A DNA stretch of 64,000 nt, from NCBI GenBank assembly GCA_963769605.1, contig CAVYML010000009.1, positions 1,116,001 through 1,180,000 on the forward strand, in the 5' to 3' direction. The stretch comes from Fen-1254 sp963769605. GTDB lineage: Bacteria > Bacteroidota > Ignavibacteria > UBA10030. Below the pieces are notes generated by a model that had not been told where the DNA came from, searched no databases, and saw nothing but the letters and a program-made list of their open reading frames with translations. Both the position numbers and the translations under genes were made by a program. Shown piece by piece: positions 28,728 through 37,650 of this stretch (position 1 is the first letter of the stretch; each line of letters opens with the position of its first letter).

Positions 28728-29624
28728 TTAATGCATTTTTTTTCTTTTGTTGAGGTATTCAAACAGCGCCTTATCGAACGGCGTTGCTGTGTCTAACAAA
28801 ACATAATCGATATTATTGTCCCGGCATTGCCGCTGATAATACTCCAGGAATTCCTTCATCGATTGCCGGTATGCCTGCTGAATATGCCACGGCTGCGTGG
28901 CAAGGGTCTCTCCCGTTTCCATGTCCTTGAAAAGGGCGTCGCTGCCGAACGCAAATGTTCGCTCGAGGGGATCGAGAACCTGCATGACGACAACTTCATT
29001 TCCTTTATGACGAAAATGTTTGAAAGCTGTCATTGTTTTCACCGGATCGTCGAACAAATCACTTAAGATGATCACAAGGCCGCGGCGATGGATGTGCTCT
29101 GCAAGCGTATCGAGCGCTTGAGCTGTCCCGGTCACATTCGCAGCCTTCACGAGCGATAATTCCGTCAGAATCTGCTTGAGATAGGTGCGTGTAGCGCGGG
29201 GAGGCAGCGTCTTCCGGACGGCATTGTCGTAAATCGTCAGCCCGACTGCATCCCGCTGCTCGATCATAAGATGTGCTAATGCCGCGGCAACGAAAGAAGC
29301 ATATTCGATCTTTTTAATCGATCCTTCCGAAGCATAGTCCATCGATTTGCTGGCATCGAGAACGATGTACGTTTTAAGATTGGTTTCCTCTTCAAATTGT
29401 TTGATAAAAAACTTGTCTGTTTTTCCGTACACTTTCCAATCGATATGTTTTATCTCATCCCCGGGCATATATTGCCTGTGCTCGGCAAATTCCACGCTGA
29501 AACCGTGGTACGGACTTCTATGCAGCCCGGTAATGAATCCTTCCACTACCAATCGCGCACGCAATTCCATATTGGAAAGCTGCGCAATAACCTGAGGCTG
29601 GAGATATTTTAAATAATCTTCCAT
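28728..29624 (-). CDS. DUF58 domain protein (MoxR-associated, vWA-like)
   Basis: 298 residues. N-terminal GFITGLHRSPYHGFSVEFAEHRQYMPGDEIKHIDWKVYGKTDKFFIKQFEEETN is the DUF58 core, followed by a von Willebrand A-like domain with MIDAS-type YIVLDASKSM. Such proteins are normally encoded beside MoxR AAA+ ATPases and aerotolerance (Bat) operons. No moxR is adjacent in this window. It precedes uvrA by 39 bp on the same strand. Confidence 0.9.
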   Translation of the reverse strand: MEDYLKYLQPQVIAQLSNMELRARLVVEGFITGLHRSPYHGFSVEFAEHRQYMPGDEIKHIDWKVYGKTDKFFIKQFEEETNLKTYIVLDASKSMDYASEGSIKKIEYASFVAAALAHLMIEQRDAVGLTIYDNAVRKTLPPRATRTYLKQILTELSLVKAANVTGTAQALDTLAEHIHRRGLVIILSDLFDDPVKTMTAFKHFRHKGNEVVVMQVLDPLERTFAFGSDALFKDMETGETLATQPWHIQQAYRQSMKEFLEYYQRQCRDNNIDYVLLDTATPFDKALFEYLNKRKKMH

Positions 29625-29651
29625 ACGCCGATTGAGGAAATGTTAGGAATA

Positions 29652-30152
29652 TTACGAAGTTTGGCGCTTCGCAGCGCCAAAGAATTTTTCGCTGCACTCC
29701 GGGCAGAGACCGTGGGTTAATTGAGGCGAACCCGATTCGATCAAATACGCTTCTATCGGGTGCCATGTTCCATCCGGTCTGCGGAATTTTTTGCAGCCGG
29801 CACAAAGGGGCAGCAGCAATTCAAGGTTTTTTATCCGCTTCTGTTCTTCGCGTTGAATTTTCATGACCGCTAAGAAACCGACAATAAGAAAAAGTATGCC
29901 GATCACGTCGAAGAGGTTGCCGAGGAGAGTAATGATAATCTCCCACGAAGACAACGCCGTCTGCTTAAAATCGAACGATTGAATTTCCGAGCGTTCTTCG
30001 ATAATGTCGCTCACGCGTCCGAAAGCAAGAAAAAGAGCTGCGGGCAGGAACAGCGCCATCGAGTGAAATTCCTTGCGCTTTTTCCAAACAAGGATGAAAC
30101 AGGTAAACAGCAAGAGCCCGCTGACCAGATCGATCGCGACAATCAGAATCAT
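29652..30152 (-). CDS. Small membrane protein with cytoplasmic Cys-rich tail
   Basis: 166 residues. Hydrophobic segments lie at about 1-22, 32-48 and 73-95, followed by a basic/coil stretch (KIQREEQKRIKNLELLLPL). The tail reads CAGCKKFRRPDGTWHPIEAYL and then HGLCPEC. That CxxCKKxR...HGxCPxC pattern is often seen at the end of sensor kinases and receiver proteins in many bacteria and looks metal-binding. Role unknown. It is 12 bp downstream of the lipoprotein gene. Confidence 0.75.
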   Translation of the reverse strand: MILIVAIDLVSGLLLFTCFILVWKKRKEFHSMALFLPAALFLAFGRVSDIIEERSEIQSFDFKQTALSSWEIIITLLGNLFDVIGILFLIVGFLAVMKIQREEQKRIKNLELLLPLCAGCKKFRRPDGTWHPIEAYLIESGSPQLTHGLCPECSEKFFGAAKRQTS

Positions 30153-30164
30153 GATTTTCCCCTC

Positions 30165-30683
30165 TTATTTATTTTCCGGCCCGCTTTTACCGACATCGGG
30201 ATGCTGAAGCCGTTCCGTAAGGACCTGAGCCGGATCTTTACCGAGATTTGATAATTCAAGACGCGCAGAGGAACTCAACGCATCATTCGGATAATTATTC
30301 AGGAAAAATTCAAAAGCAGCTTTTGCCGAATCGAGCTGATGAAAATCATTCTCATACATGAATCCCAGAATGAAAGCGGCATTCGGAGAAACCGGGTGAT
30401 GCGGAAATTTTACGACAAGATCGTGATACGCTTTCATAGCTGTACGATTATCATGTTTATAATTCTGATATATTACTCCGAGGGCATAATAGGCTTCGGG
30501 TGTTCGCGCGCTGTCGGGATAGGCCGCGATGAGTTCATGATATGCTTCGAGCGCTCCGTCGTAGTTCTCTTCCCTTTGTGCGTTTTCCCCCTTTTTATAC
30601 ATTTCTTCCGCATTCGGCTTGGAACATCCGATGATAAGGCAAAGCGGCAGGAGAAAAATAAGAAAGCGTGTCATCGAGTTCAT
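30165..30683 (-). CDS. TPR-repeat lipoprotein (BamD/YbgF-like)
   Basis: 172 residues. Signal peptide with lipobox IIGC at about residues 17-20 (LLPLCLIIGCSKPN). The rest is three to four tetratricopeptide-like repeats, for example AEEMYKKGENAQREENYDGALEAYHELIAAYPDS, then ALGVIYQNYKHDNRTAMKAYHDLVVKFP. This resembles outer-membrane assembly TPR lipoproteins, though it is shorter than BamD. Probably anchored in the cell envelope. Confidence 0.82.
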   Translation of the reverse strand: MNSMTRFLIFLLPLCLIIGCSKPNAEEMYKKGENAQREENYDGALEAYHELIAAYPDSARTPEAYYALGVIYQNYKHDNRTAMKAYHDLVVKFPHHPVSPNAAFILGFMYENDFHQLDSAKAAFEFFLNNYPNDALSSSARLELSNLGKDPAQVLTERLQHPDVGKSGPENK

Positions 30684-30738
30684 ACTATCCTTCGTAGAAA
30701 TATATAAAGAATAATTGTACCAAAAGATGTTTGGAGAA

Positions 30739-32064
30739 TCAACGAATCTTTGTCAACATGGCGCAAAAAAATCCATCGGTGTCGTGCTTGTGAGGCAGAA
30801 ACGAAAAGAACGCGCTGTTCTGCCGGATCATCTCCGGACACAAGCCGGAAGCCGATGCCTTCAGGTAAGGTGAATAATTTTCCGTCCTTGCACGAAAAGC
30901 ATCTATCTGCAATTCATTCTCCTGATGCAGAACGGTGCATGTTGCATAGACAAGTATGCCGCCGGGTTTTAAGAGAGGAGAGACGGACATCAAAATCGAT
31001 TGCTGTTTCTCCGAAACTTCATTGATGGTTTGTTCATTCACTTTCCATTTTAGACCGGGATTACGCCGAATTGTTCCCAGACCGCTGCACGGCGCATCAA
31101 CAAACACCACATCGAAATATTCAGTGTACTCTTTTTGCAGATCTGCCAGACTTTCGACAGCCCGGATACGGATATTATCGGCGCCGGCACGCTTGGATCT
31201 TTTCCGCAATTCTTCAAGGCGATAACTGTTAACATCCGCTGCGACAATTTCTCCTCGATTTTTCATCAAAGCGGAAAATTCCAGCGTTTTTCCTCCCGCA
31301 CCGGCACAGGCGTCAAGGAGTTTAATCGCGGGTTTCGGATCCACCAACAGCGGCAGAATTTGACTCCCTTCATCCTGCACCTCGAACCATCCCTGACGAA
31401 AGACATCGAGGGAAAAAATATTTATGCGCTTGGAAACCTTTAGCCCGAACGGCGATAGTGGAGTCTTTTTCGTTTCAATCCCTGCAGAAAGCAATTTTAC
31501 CCGGCACTCCTCGACCGTTGTTTTAAGCGTATTGACGCGCAACGTCAACGGAGCCGGAGTATTAAGACCGGCGCACAAACGCTCGGCCTCGTCTTTTCCA
31601 TGGTCGGCAATAAATCGGCGTACCATCCATTCCGGATATGAATACTGCACCGAAAGCCTTTCTATAAATCCATCCGGATATGCAATATCGTTTTTCAATC
31701 TGGGAAGAAGTTTGGGAAGAAATGCGATAAGCTGCCCGCCGGCAAGCTTTTTCTTTAAGGCTTCTTTAACAATCTCCTGATCGGTATATTCCGGCAGAAG
31801 CAGAACACAAAGCATCACGTACATCCCGTCTTCTTCCGATACATTCCCGTCAAAATCGTGCATCAAACGCTGTACAATGTATTGAAGACGCCGGAAGTGA
31901 CGGAGAAAATTGTACGTATGCTCTGCGATAAATCGGCGGTCGTTGGAACCGAGATATTTATGCGACCGGAAAAATGTATCGATCAAGCTGTCGGCGGGCC
32001 TGGAAGAAGAATCGATGATTTTGAGGATTTCTTGAGTATGGCCAAGGAGCGAAGCAAGCTGCAT
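30739..32064 (-). CDS. rRNA cytosine-C5 methyltransferase, RsmB/NSUN family
   Basis: About 441 residues. An N-terminal NusB-like helical domain (DTFFRSHKYLGSNDRRFIAEHTYNFLRH) is followed by the Rossmann methyltransferase domain. Motif I is LLDACAGAGGKTLEF, motif IV DAPCSGLGTIRRNPGLKW with its Cys, and motif VI VYATCTVLHQENE with the second (catalytic) Cys. It methylates 16S rRNA by analogy to RsmB. I chose the ATG at 32064 (MQLASLLGHTQEIL, AGGG upstream); earlier in-frame ATGs add 27 residues without homology or a ribosome site. Confidence 0.9.
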   Translation of the reverse strand: MQLASLLGHTQEILKIIDSSSRPADSLIDTFFRSHKYLGSNDRRFIAEHTYNFLRHFRRLQYIVQRLMHDFDGNVSEEDGMYVMLCVLLLPEYTDQEIVKEALKKKLAGGQLIAFLPKLLPRLKNDIAYPDGFIERLSVQYSYPEWMVRRFIADHGKDEAERLCAGLNTPAPLTLRVNTLKTTVEECRVKLLSAGIETKKTPLSPFGLKVSKRINIFSLDVFRQGWFEVQDEGSQILPLLVDPKPAIKLLDACAGAGGKTLEFSALMKNRGEIVAADVNSYRLEELRKRSKRAGADNIRIRAVESLADLQKEYTEYFDVVFVDAPCSGLGTIRRNPGLKWKVNEQTINEVSEKQQSILMSVSPLLKPGGILVYATCTVLHQENELQIDAFRARTENYSPYLKASASGLCPEMIRQNSAFFSFLPHKHDTDGFFCAMLTKIR

Positions 32065-32202
32065 GAGAAAATATACCCTGAAATCTTTTGAGAGGCAAGA
32101 GAACATACGGGTGCGGAAGTTCGGAGTTCTTAGTGCGTGGTTCAATAGTACGGATATGTGAAGATGGTGCGGTTTAACGTTATTGTATGACGATATTTTA
32201 AA

Positions 32203-34830
32203 TCACTTTTCCGGTTTTATTTTCGGAACAAACTCAATCATACCCCGGTGATCCGTACCGACCGTTATTGTATCCCCGTCTCCTATTTCACCCGATAATA
32301 TTTTTTCCGACAGCGTATTGATGACATATTTTTGAATCGTGCGTTTAAGCGGACGTGCTCCATAGCTCGGATCGTAGCCGATCGTTGCAAGCCGCATTTT
32401 TGCTTCCGGTGTAAATTCTAGAACAATATTTTTTCCTGCAAGAAGACGCTGCACCTGCTGAAGCTGCAGTTCCACAATCTGCGCCAGTTCGACCATTGTG
32501 AGCGGTTTAAAGAAAATAATTTCATCGATCCGGTTGAGAAATTCCGGGCGTATGGTCTGTCGCAGCATCTCGAACAAACGGACACGCAAATCACCCATCA
32601 GCTCTTCACGGTTTTCCTCGGTCAAAACTTCCATCTTTTCCTGAATCAGATGCGACCCCAGATTGGAGGTCATGATGACGATGGTATTCTTAAAATTCAC
32701 AGTCCTTCCCTTGCTGTCCGTCAGCCGGCCTTCATCGAGCAATTGAAGCAGAACATTGAAGACCTCCGGGTGCGCTTTTTCGATTTCATCGAGCAGGACG
32801 ACTGAGTACGGCTTACGGCGCACCGCTTCCGTCAACTGTCCGCCTTCTTCATAGCCGACATATCCCGGAGGAGCTCCAAGCAGCCGCGAGACGGAAAATT
32901 TTTCCATATACTCGCTCATATCGATCCTGATAACGGCGTTCTCGTCGTTGAAAAGAAATTCTGCCAGCGCTTTGGCAAGTTCCGTTTTCCCTACACCGGT
33001 GCTTCCGAGAAAAATAAACGAACCGATCGGCCGGCGTTCATCCTGCAAGCCTGCACGGCTTCTGCGAATGGCGTCGGCAACCGCCTTGACGGCATCTTCC
33101 TGATCGATCATGCGCTCATGAATGCGGTCTTCAAGATGCAGAAGTTTAGTCCGCTCCCCTTCCAGCATACGCTGCACGGGGATGCCTGTCCATTTGGCAA
33201 CGATCTCCGCAATATCCTCGGCATCGACTTCCTCTTTAAGCATCTTTTGATCTTTTTGCACATCGGCTAATTTTATTGACGCCTCTTTAATCTTTTTTTC
33301 CAATCCCGTAATTACGCCGTACCGAAGCTCCGCGACTTTGCCGAGATTGCCCTGACGCTCCTGCTGATCCGCTTCGTTCTTGGCTTTTTCCATTTCGCCT
33401 TTCATCGAACGTATAGACTGAATAAGATCTTTCTCAAGCTGCCAATGCGCTTTCAGAGAAGAATGATTTTGATTGAGTTCTGCAAGCTCGTGTTCAATTT
33501 CATCTAAACGGGATTTTGAATCCTCATCTTTTTCGCGCCTGACGGCCTCGCGCTCTATTTCAAGCTGTTTGATGCGGCGTTCGATAGTATCTAATTCTTC
33601 CGGCATCGAATCGATTTCAATGCGGAGCTTGGATGCGGCTTCGTCCACAAGATCGATGGCTTTGTCCGGAAGGAAGCGGTCGGAAATATAACGATGGCTT
33701 AATTGTGCCGCTGCTACAATAGCGCCGTCCGTAATGCGCACGCCGTGATGCACTTCGTAGCGTTCTTTCAATCCGCGTAAAATGGAAATCGTATCTTCGA
33801 CCGACGGTTCGTCAACCAGCACCGGCTGAAAACGCCGCTCCAATGCCGGATCTTTTTCTATGTACTTTCTGTATTCGTCGATTGTGGTGGCGCCGATAGC
33901 GCGCAGGTCGCCGCGTGCAAGCGCAGGCTTGAGCATATTGGCGGCATCGACGGATCCCTGAGCTGCCCCGGCTCCGACAAGCGTATGCAGTTCGTCGATA
34001 AAGAGAATAATTTCACCGTTGGATTCGGTCACTTCTTTTAAAACGGCTTTCAGACGTTCTTCGAACTGACCCCGAAAACTCGTTCCGGCCACGAGCGTGC
34101 CCATATCGAGCGCAATGATGCGTTTGGTTTTTAAATTTTCTGGAACATCGCCCTGCACGATGCGATGAGCAATACCTTCCGCAATAGCGGTTTTACCGAC
34201 ACCGGGATCGCCGATCAGCACGGGGTTATTTTTGGTACGGCGCGAAAGCACCTGCAAAACACGCCGAATTTCTTCTTCACGGCCGATAACCGGATCGAGT
34301 TTGCCTTTACGTGCAAGCTCGTTAAGATCCCTGCCGAATCTTTGTAATGATTGATACTTATCTTCCGGTGTTTGATCGGTAACCCGCTGCGTACCGCGCA
34401 GATCTTTCAGCGCTTTGTATAAACTGTCTTTTGTCACTCCCTGGTCTGCTAAAAGTTTTCCGGCGGCGGATCGGGTTTCCATTAATCCAAGCAGTAGATG
34501 CTCCGTACTGATATATTCATCCTTAAGCTGTTCTGCTTCTTTCTGAGCGGATTCAAAAACCTGACCGAGCGCCTGGGATAAATGCTGGCTTGAGAGTCCG
34601 GAGCCCTGAACCTTCGGCAGTTTTTCCACTGCCTCGTTGATTTTTATTTTCAGATAATTGACATTGGCGCCGAGCTTTTGCAGAATCGGCACAACAATGC
34701 CCTCGCTGTCCTGAATCATGGCTGCAAGCAAATGTTCCGGCTCGATAGTCTGATTCGTATAGCTGGATGCAATTTCCTGAGCATTCTGCAATGCTTCCTG
34801 GGATTTGATTGTAAATTTATTAAAGTTCAT
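32203..34830 (-). CDS. clpB: Disaggregase chaperone ClpB
   Basis: Hsp100 AAA+ ATPase, 875 residues. The N-domain (FTIKSQEALQNAQEIA) leads into NBD1 with Walker A GDPGVGKTAI and Walker B ILFIDELHTL. The coiled-coil M-domain (about 410-530, Glu/Lys/Arg-rich) distinguishes ClpB from ClpA/C. NBD2 has Walker A GSTGVGKTEL and Walker B VVLLDEIEKAHPEV. It works with DnaK and small heat-shock proteins to rescue aggregates; both are encoded at 38-42 kb. Divergent from the DUF433 gene. Confidence 0.97.
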   Translation of the reverse strand: MNFNKFTIKSQEALQNAQEIASSYTNQTIEPEHLLAAMIQDSEGIVVPILQKLGANVNYLKIKINEAVEKLPKVQGSGLSSQHLSQALGQVFESAQKEAEQLKDEYISTEHLLLGLMETRSAAGKLLADQGVTKDSLYKALKDLRGTQRVTDQTPEDKYQSLQRFGRDLNELARKGKLDPVIGREEEIRRVLQVLSRRTKNNPVLIGDPGVGKTAIAEGIAHRIVQGDVPENLKTKRIIALDMGTLVAGTSFRGQFEERLKAVLKEVTESNGEIILFIDELHTLVGAGAAQGSVDAANMLKPALARGDLRAIGATTIDEYRKYIEKDPALERRFQPVLVDEPSVEDTISILRGLKERYEVHHGVRITDGAIVAAAQLSHRYISDRFLPDKAIDLVDEAASKLRIEIDSMPEELDTIERRIKQLEIEREAVRREKDEDSKSRLDEIEHELAELNQNHSSLKAHWQLEKDLIQSIRSMKGEMEKAKNEADQQERQGNLGKVAELRYGVITGLEKKIKEASIKLADVQKDQKMLKEEVDAEDIAEIVAKWTGIPVQRMLEGERTKLLHLEDRIHERMIDQEDAVKAVADAIRRSRAGLQDERRPIGSFIFLGSTGVGKTELAKALAEFLFNDENAVIRIDMSEYMEKFSVSRLLGAPPGYVGYEEGGQLTEAVRRKPYSVVLLDEIEKAHPEVFNVLLQLLDEGRLTDSKGRTVNFKNTIVIMTSNLGSHLIQEKMEVLTEENREELMGDLRVRLFEMLRQTIRPEFLNRIDEIIFFKPLTMVELAQIVELQLQQVQRLLAGKNIVLEFTPEAKMRLATIGYDPSYGARPLKRTIQKYVINTLSEKILSGEIGDGDTITVGTDHRGMIEFVPKIKPEK

Positions 34831-34872
34831 AAAAGCCTCTGTTGATTAGAGTATTTGCAATTTCTCAGCCAT

Positions 34873-34901
34873 TTGCTATTTATATTTTCCTATGCTAAAT
34901 T
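34873..34901 (+). promoter_or_regulatory. Possible promoter for the DUF433/DUF5615 pair
   Basis: TTGCTA (34873-34878) and TAAATT (34896-34901) are 17 nt apart in the 86-bp gap between clpB and the DUF433 gene. AGGA lies 5 nt before the ATG at 34917. Moderate consensus only. Confidence 0.35.
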
Positions 34902-34916
34902 TGCTATAGGACATTT

Positions 34917-35138
34917 ATGAAAGATTATAAAAGCATCATCACAATGGAGCCGGGCAAACGAAGCGGAAAACCGTGTATTCGCGGCTTACGTATTACAGTT
35001 TACGATGTTCTTTCATATCTTGCTTCCGGTATGACGCACGAAGAAATTCTGCATGACTTTCCTTCGCTCACTGAAGAAGACATCCTTGCATGCTTGAGTT
35101 ACGCCGCCGACCACGAGCATCTGACACTTGTGGCCTGA
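34917..35138 (+). CDS. DUF433 antitoxin-like protein
   Basis: 73 residues, full DUF433 length. It has the family pattern ITMEPGKRSGKPCIRGLRITVYDVLSYLASGMTHEEILHDFPSLTEEDILACLSYAADHE, a winged helix related to VapB-type antitoxins. Members are almost always followed by a DUF5615 PIN-like protein, as here (frames overlap). It would bind the partner and repress their promoter. Confidence 0.9.
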   Translation: MKDYKSIITMEPGKRSGKPCIRGLRITVYDVLSYLASGMTHEEILHDFPSLTEEDILACLSYAADHEHLTLVA

Positions 35139-35148
35139 ACGTGAAGTT

Positions 35149-35445
35149 ATGTTCGACAATAATCTTTCTCCATTTCTTCCTCAGTTGTTAAGAAAAGATT
35201 TCCCGGATTCTCTTCATTGCGCGGATGTTCAACTCGACCGATCTGACGACCTGATAATTTGGAATTACGCAAAAGACAGCGACTTCAACATTCTTGTTAC
35301 CATATTCGGCTTTCCACCGCATATTGTTTGGATACGGCGCGCCAATTGTTCTACGAAAGAGATAGAACAACTTCTCCATGCCAGCAAAGCGCTCATTCAA
35401 TCGTTTATTCAGCAAAATCATAATGGCCTTTTGATTCTTCTTTAA
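35149..35445 (+). CDS. DUF5615 PIN-like toxin, apparently degenerate
   Basis: About 98 residues. FDNNLSPFLPQLLRKDFPDSLHCADV, IIWNYAK, KDSDF and GFPPHIVWIRRANCSTKEIEQLL match DUF5615 putative PIN-like nucleases. In the family a beta-strand segment of roughly nine residues normally separates the YAK and KDxDF motifs; here YAK runs directly into DSDF. In addition GTGAAGTTATG at 35141 looks like a family start (MKxMFDNN) that has lost one base, leaving the ATG at 35149. Both suggest an inactivated toxin. Confidence 0.7.
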   Translation: MFDNNLSPFLPQLLRKDFPDSLHCADVQLDRSDDLIIWNYAKDSDFNILVTIFGFPPHIVWIRRANCSTKEIEQLLHASKALIQSFIQQNHNGLLILL

Positions 35446-35518
35446 CAGGTACCGTTCTTAACCTTTCGAAGACCTTTTCCTTTAATGCTTCATACAATAA
35501 AAAATCATATTCGTTTTT

Positions 35519-37294
35519 TTAACTGCTGGTAGATAATAAGTTTGGATGTTCTATTGGCTTTTTTAATTCCAGCACCTTATTAAGTTGATCGAATTGATCA
35601 GAGAGCGTTTTTAATTGTTTGTCATCCAAGAAACGTGCATGTGCAATATCTAATCGTATTTTACACACAGGCACCAATGAACTAAGGAAAGAATCGCGAA
35701 CTTTGAATTGTGGTTCAAAGCACTTCCATTTTTCCTCGATAATCTCTTTCAGTTCCAATAGTGTAGTAAATTCAATCAATCGATGTGGTGTTTCACTTTT
35801 ATAGAATACCTCATCCTTATACTTTTCATGTCGCTTTTTACATTCGGTAATAACATCCTTGAGTTTAGGAGCGTGTTCGTCTTCAAGCCATTTGCTTCCA
35901 TTTACTTTCGTCATTTCTTCATCAACAATATTTCTTAACCTTACTTCGATCTTAAAGAGCATTCCATAGCCAAGAAGTTGTTTTTGTTCTTGCTGGTCAG
36001 TACCTCGTAACAAGGCTTTTAGTTTATTATAAATAAATCCGTCGCGATTATATTTACACTCCTCTATAGCCTTTTCTCTGTCCTCCAATGCGCCTGTTGA
36101 ATTCTGAAAGATAATTATTGCATCATCATAATTTCTTCTTTCCTCATACATTTTACCCAATTCAAAGGGTAAATAGATTTGTTTTATTTCCAGATATATA
36201 GCATCCTTCCATTCCCATATTCTTTCCGTATTCTTTTCTATTGTTTTAAATATTTCGTCTTTGTTGTATTGGTTAAGATCGCTATGCCTTCTTAAGAATT
36301 CGGAATAAAACGAGAATAATGAAAAATATTCCAAAAGTTTTTGTTTGATCTCAAGCCGGCCTTTAAGTAAGTTACCTTCGAATACATCGCTTAACACAAC
36401 AATATCTTCCAACCTGCAATCATATGGATGATATTTCAAAGGAATAATAAAGAAATCATCATTATCATCTCTCGATTCAAGCCAGTTAAAACCTTCCTGA
36501 ATAAGACTTTGAGAAATGAACCAAGAGAACAACCAGTCATTATATGCCTTCTTTAACATTTTAAAGAATATTGGAATCGAGTGTTCACTATTGTCTATCC
36601 TTGGCTCAATTCTCTTAATCAAAGAGTTAACTCTTTCAAGCAGACTTTTCTTTTCGTCTATCGATGCTGGTTTATAGATTTCCGAGATAGTGTTAATAAA
36701 AAGTGAATAGATAAGCTTTTTCACGATATCGCTGGAAAGCAATCCTACAATAAGGAGAGTCTGCCTCTCTTCATTATAATATTTTTTGAATATCTCTACT
36801 AATTTTATTTCTGTCGTTTGCAACTCAATTAAGCCTATATCTGATGAGTTCAACAACTCAATGTTTTTCGTAAAATCTTTTTCAGTATTCTTTTTAAACT
36901 CAGAAATGCCCCTTAGAATATACATTATAGAGTTTAGATCATCTGAATTGATGCCATTCTGAGTTAGAGATTGTAACTTCTCTTCCTGTAACTCTAAGAA
37001 GTTTTCCCGTAACCCTTTCCCTGTATGAATAGTGTTTTCTAAAGAATAAAGAAAACATGAAAGAACATATTCCTCGTCGGAAGTATTTGGATTAATCAAA
37101 GACGATAACTCATGAATATTTTTCAACGCTTTGTTCCATTGATTTTTAAGAAGGAACAAAATTCCATTGATAAAGAGACTTATTCTATCGGCAGCATGAA
37201 GATTATTAAGTTCCCTCAATGCTTTCTCGTAGTCTTCATCATCGAGACAACTTAGGATTGATTTGATATTTTCTCTATTAGTATCCATGTTCAT
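35519..37294 (-). CDS. Large helical protein with C-terminal Swt1-type HEPN domain
   Basis: 591 residues, noticeably AT-rich compared with its neighbours. The first about 430 residues are alpha-helical and look like irregular TPR-type repeats (YEKALRELNNLHAADRI, then LGKMYEERRNYDDAIIIFQNS). The C-terminal about 140 residues (IEVRLRNIVDEEM, KWLEDEHAPKLKDVI, LIEFTTLLELKEIIEEKWKCF, VCKIRLDIAHARFL) have the layout of Swt1/HEPN domains. RLDIAH (about 547-552) fits the HEPN Rx4H motif, although the residue after Arg is Leu rather than the usual polar one. HEPN proteins are often RNases in defence or TA systems; activity here is inference. The start overlaps the stop of the upstream membrane protein (ATGA) and follows AGAAGGG. 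Confidence 0.72.
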   Translation of the reverse strand: MNMDTNRENIKSILSCLDDEDYEKALRELNNLHAADRISLFINGILFLLKNQWNKALKNIHELSSLINPNTSDEEYVLSCFLYSLENTIHTGKGLRENFLELQEEKLQSLTQNGINSDDLNSIMYILRGISEFKKNTEKDFTKNIELLNSSDIGLIELQTTEIKLVEIFKKYYNEERQTLLIVGLLSSDIVKKLIYSLFINTISEIYKPASIDEKKSLLERVNSLIKRIEPRIDNSEHSIPIFFKMLKKAYNDWLFSWFISQSLIQEGFNWLESRDDNDDFFIIPLKYHPYDCRLEDIVVLSDVFEGNLLKGRLEIKQKLLEYFSLFSFYSEFLRRHSDLNQYNKDEIFKTIEKNTERIWEWKDAIYLEIKQIYLPFELGKMYEERRNYDDAIIIFQNSTGALEDREKAIEECKYNRDGFIYNKLKALLRGTDQQEQKQLLGYGMLFKIEVRLRNIVDEEMTKVNGSKWLEDEHAPKLKDVITECKKRHEKYKDEVFYKSETPHRLIEFTTLLELKEIIEEKWKCFEPQFKVRDSFLSSLVPVCKIRLDIAHARFLDDKQLKTLSDQFDQLNKVLELKKPIEHPNLLSTSS

Positions 37295-37524
37295 TTCCCT
37301 TCTCCGCTTTCTTCCGAATCCCAATTCTTTTCTGCCTGCTTTTCGATAATTGTTTCCATAGCGTTTTGTTTCTCCTTCGACTGCATATCGTGAAAAGCCG
37401 TCATCGGACCAAAACCGGTCGACCGTTGTGTCCGTGTTTTATCCATAATGGCCATCACGATCCAGGAGATCAGGACGACAACAACGCCGATAAAAACCAG
37501 AAATGCGAGAATCGAGTTCGACAT
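37291..37524 (-). CDS. Small single-pass membrane protein coupled to the HEPN protein
   Basis: 77 residues. One strong N-terminal transmembrane helix (ILAFLVFIGVVVVLISWIVMAIM, about 5-27) is followed by a hydrophilic, Glu/Lys-rich cytoplasmic tail (STGFGPMTAFHDMQSKEKQNAMETIIEKQAEKNW is its central part). A Shine-Dalgarno GAGGG precedes the ATG. Its stop overlaps the start of the 591-residue HEPN protein by 4 bp, so the two are made together. No family recognised; a membrane anchor or sensor for its partner is a reasonable guess. Confidence 0.7.
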   Translation of the reverse strand: MSNSILAFLVFIGVVVVLISWIVMAIMDKTRTQRSTGFGPMTAFHDMQSKEKQNAMETIIEKQAEKNWDSEESGEGK

Positions 37525-37560
37525 TTTTCCCTCTGACGATATGGGCCGTTTTCAAACGAC

Positions 37561-37590
37561 AAAACAAAAGGCGAGGAACTGCCTCGCCTT
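37561..37590 (-). terminator. Intrinsic terminator after the DUF2442 gene
   Basis: On the minus strand AAGGCGAGG, loop CAGTT, CCTCGCC, then TTTTGTTTTG. The 9-bp stem (37568-37576 with 37582-37590) followed by a T-rich run is a standard terminator. It ends the DUF4160-DUF2442 operon just upstream of the membrane/HEPN operon. Confidence 0.8.
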
Positions 37591-37650
37591 GATAATAACT
37601 ACTTGTTCCGGTCTTTCGTGCTAAGGTTGAAAAACTTTCGCAAATGTAGA

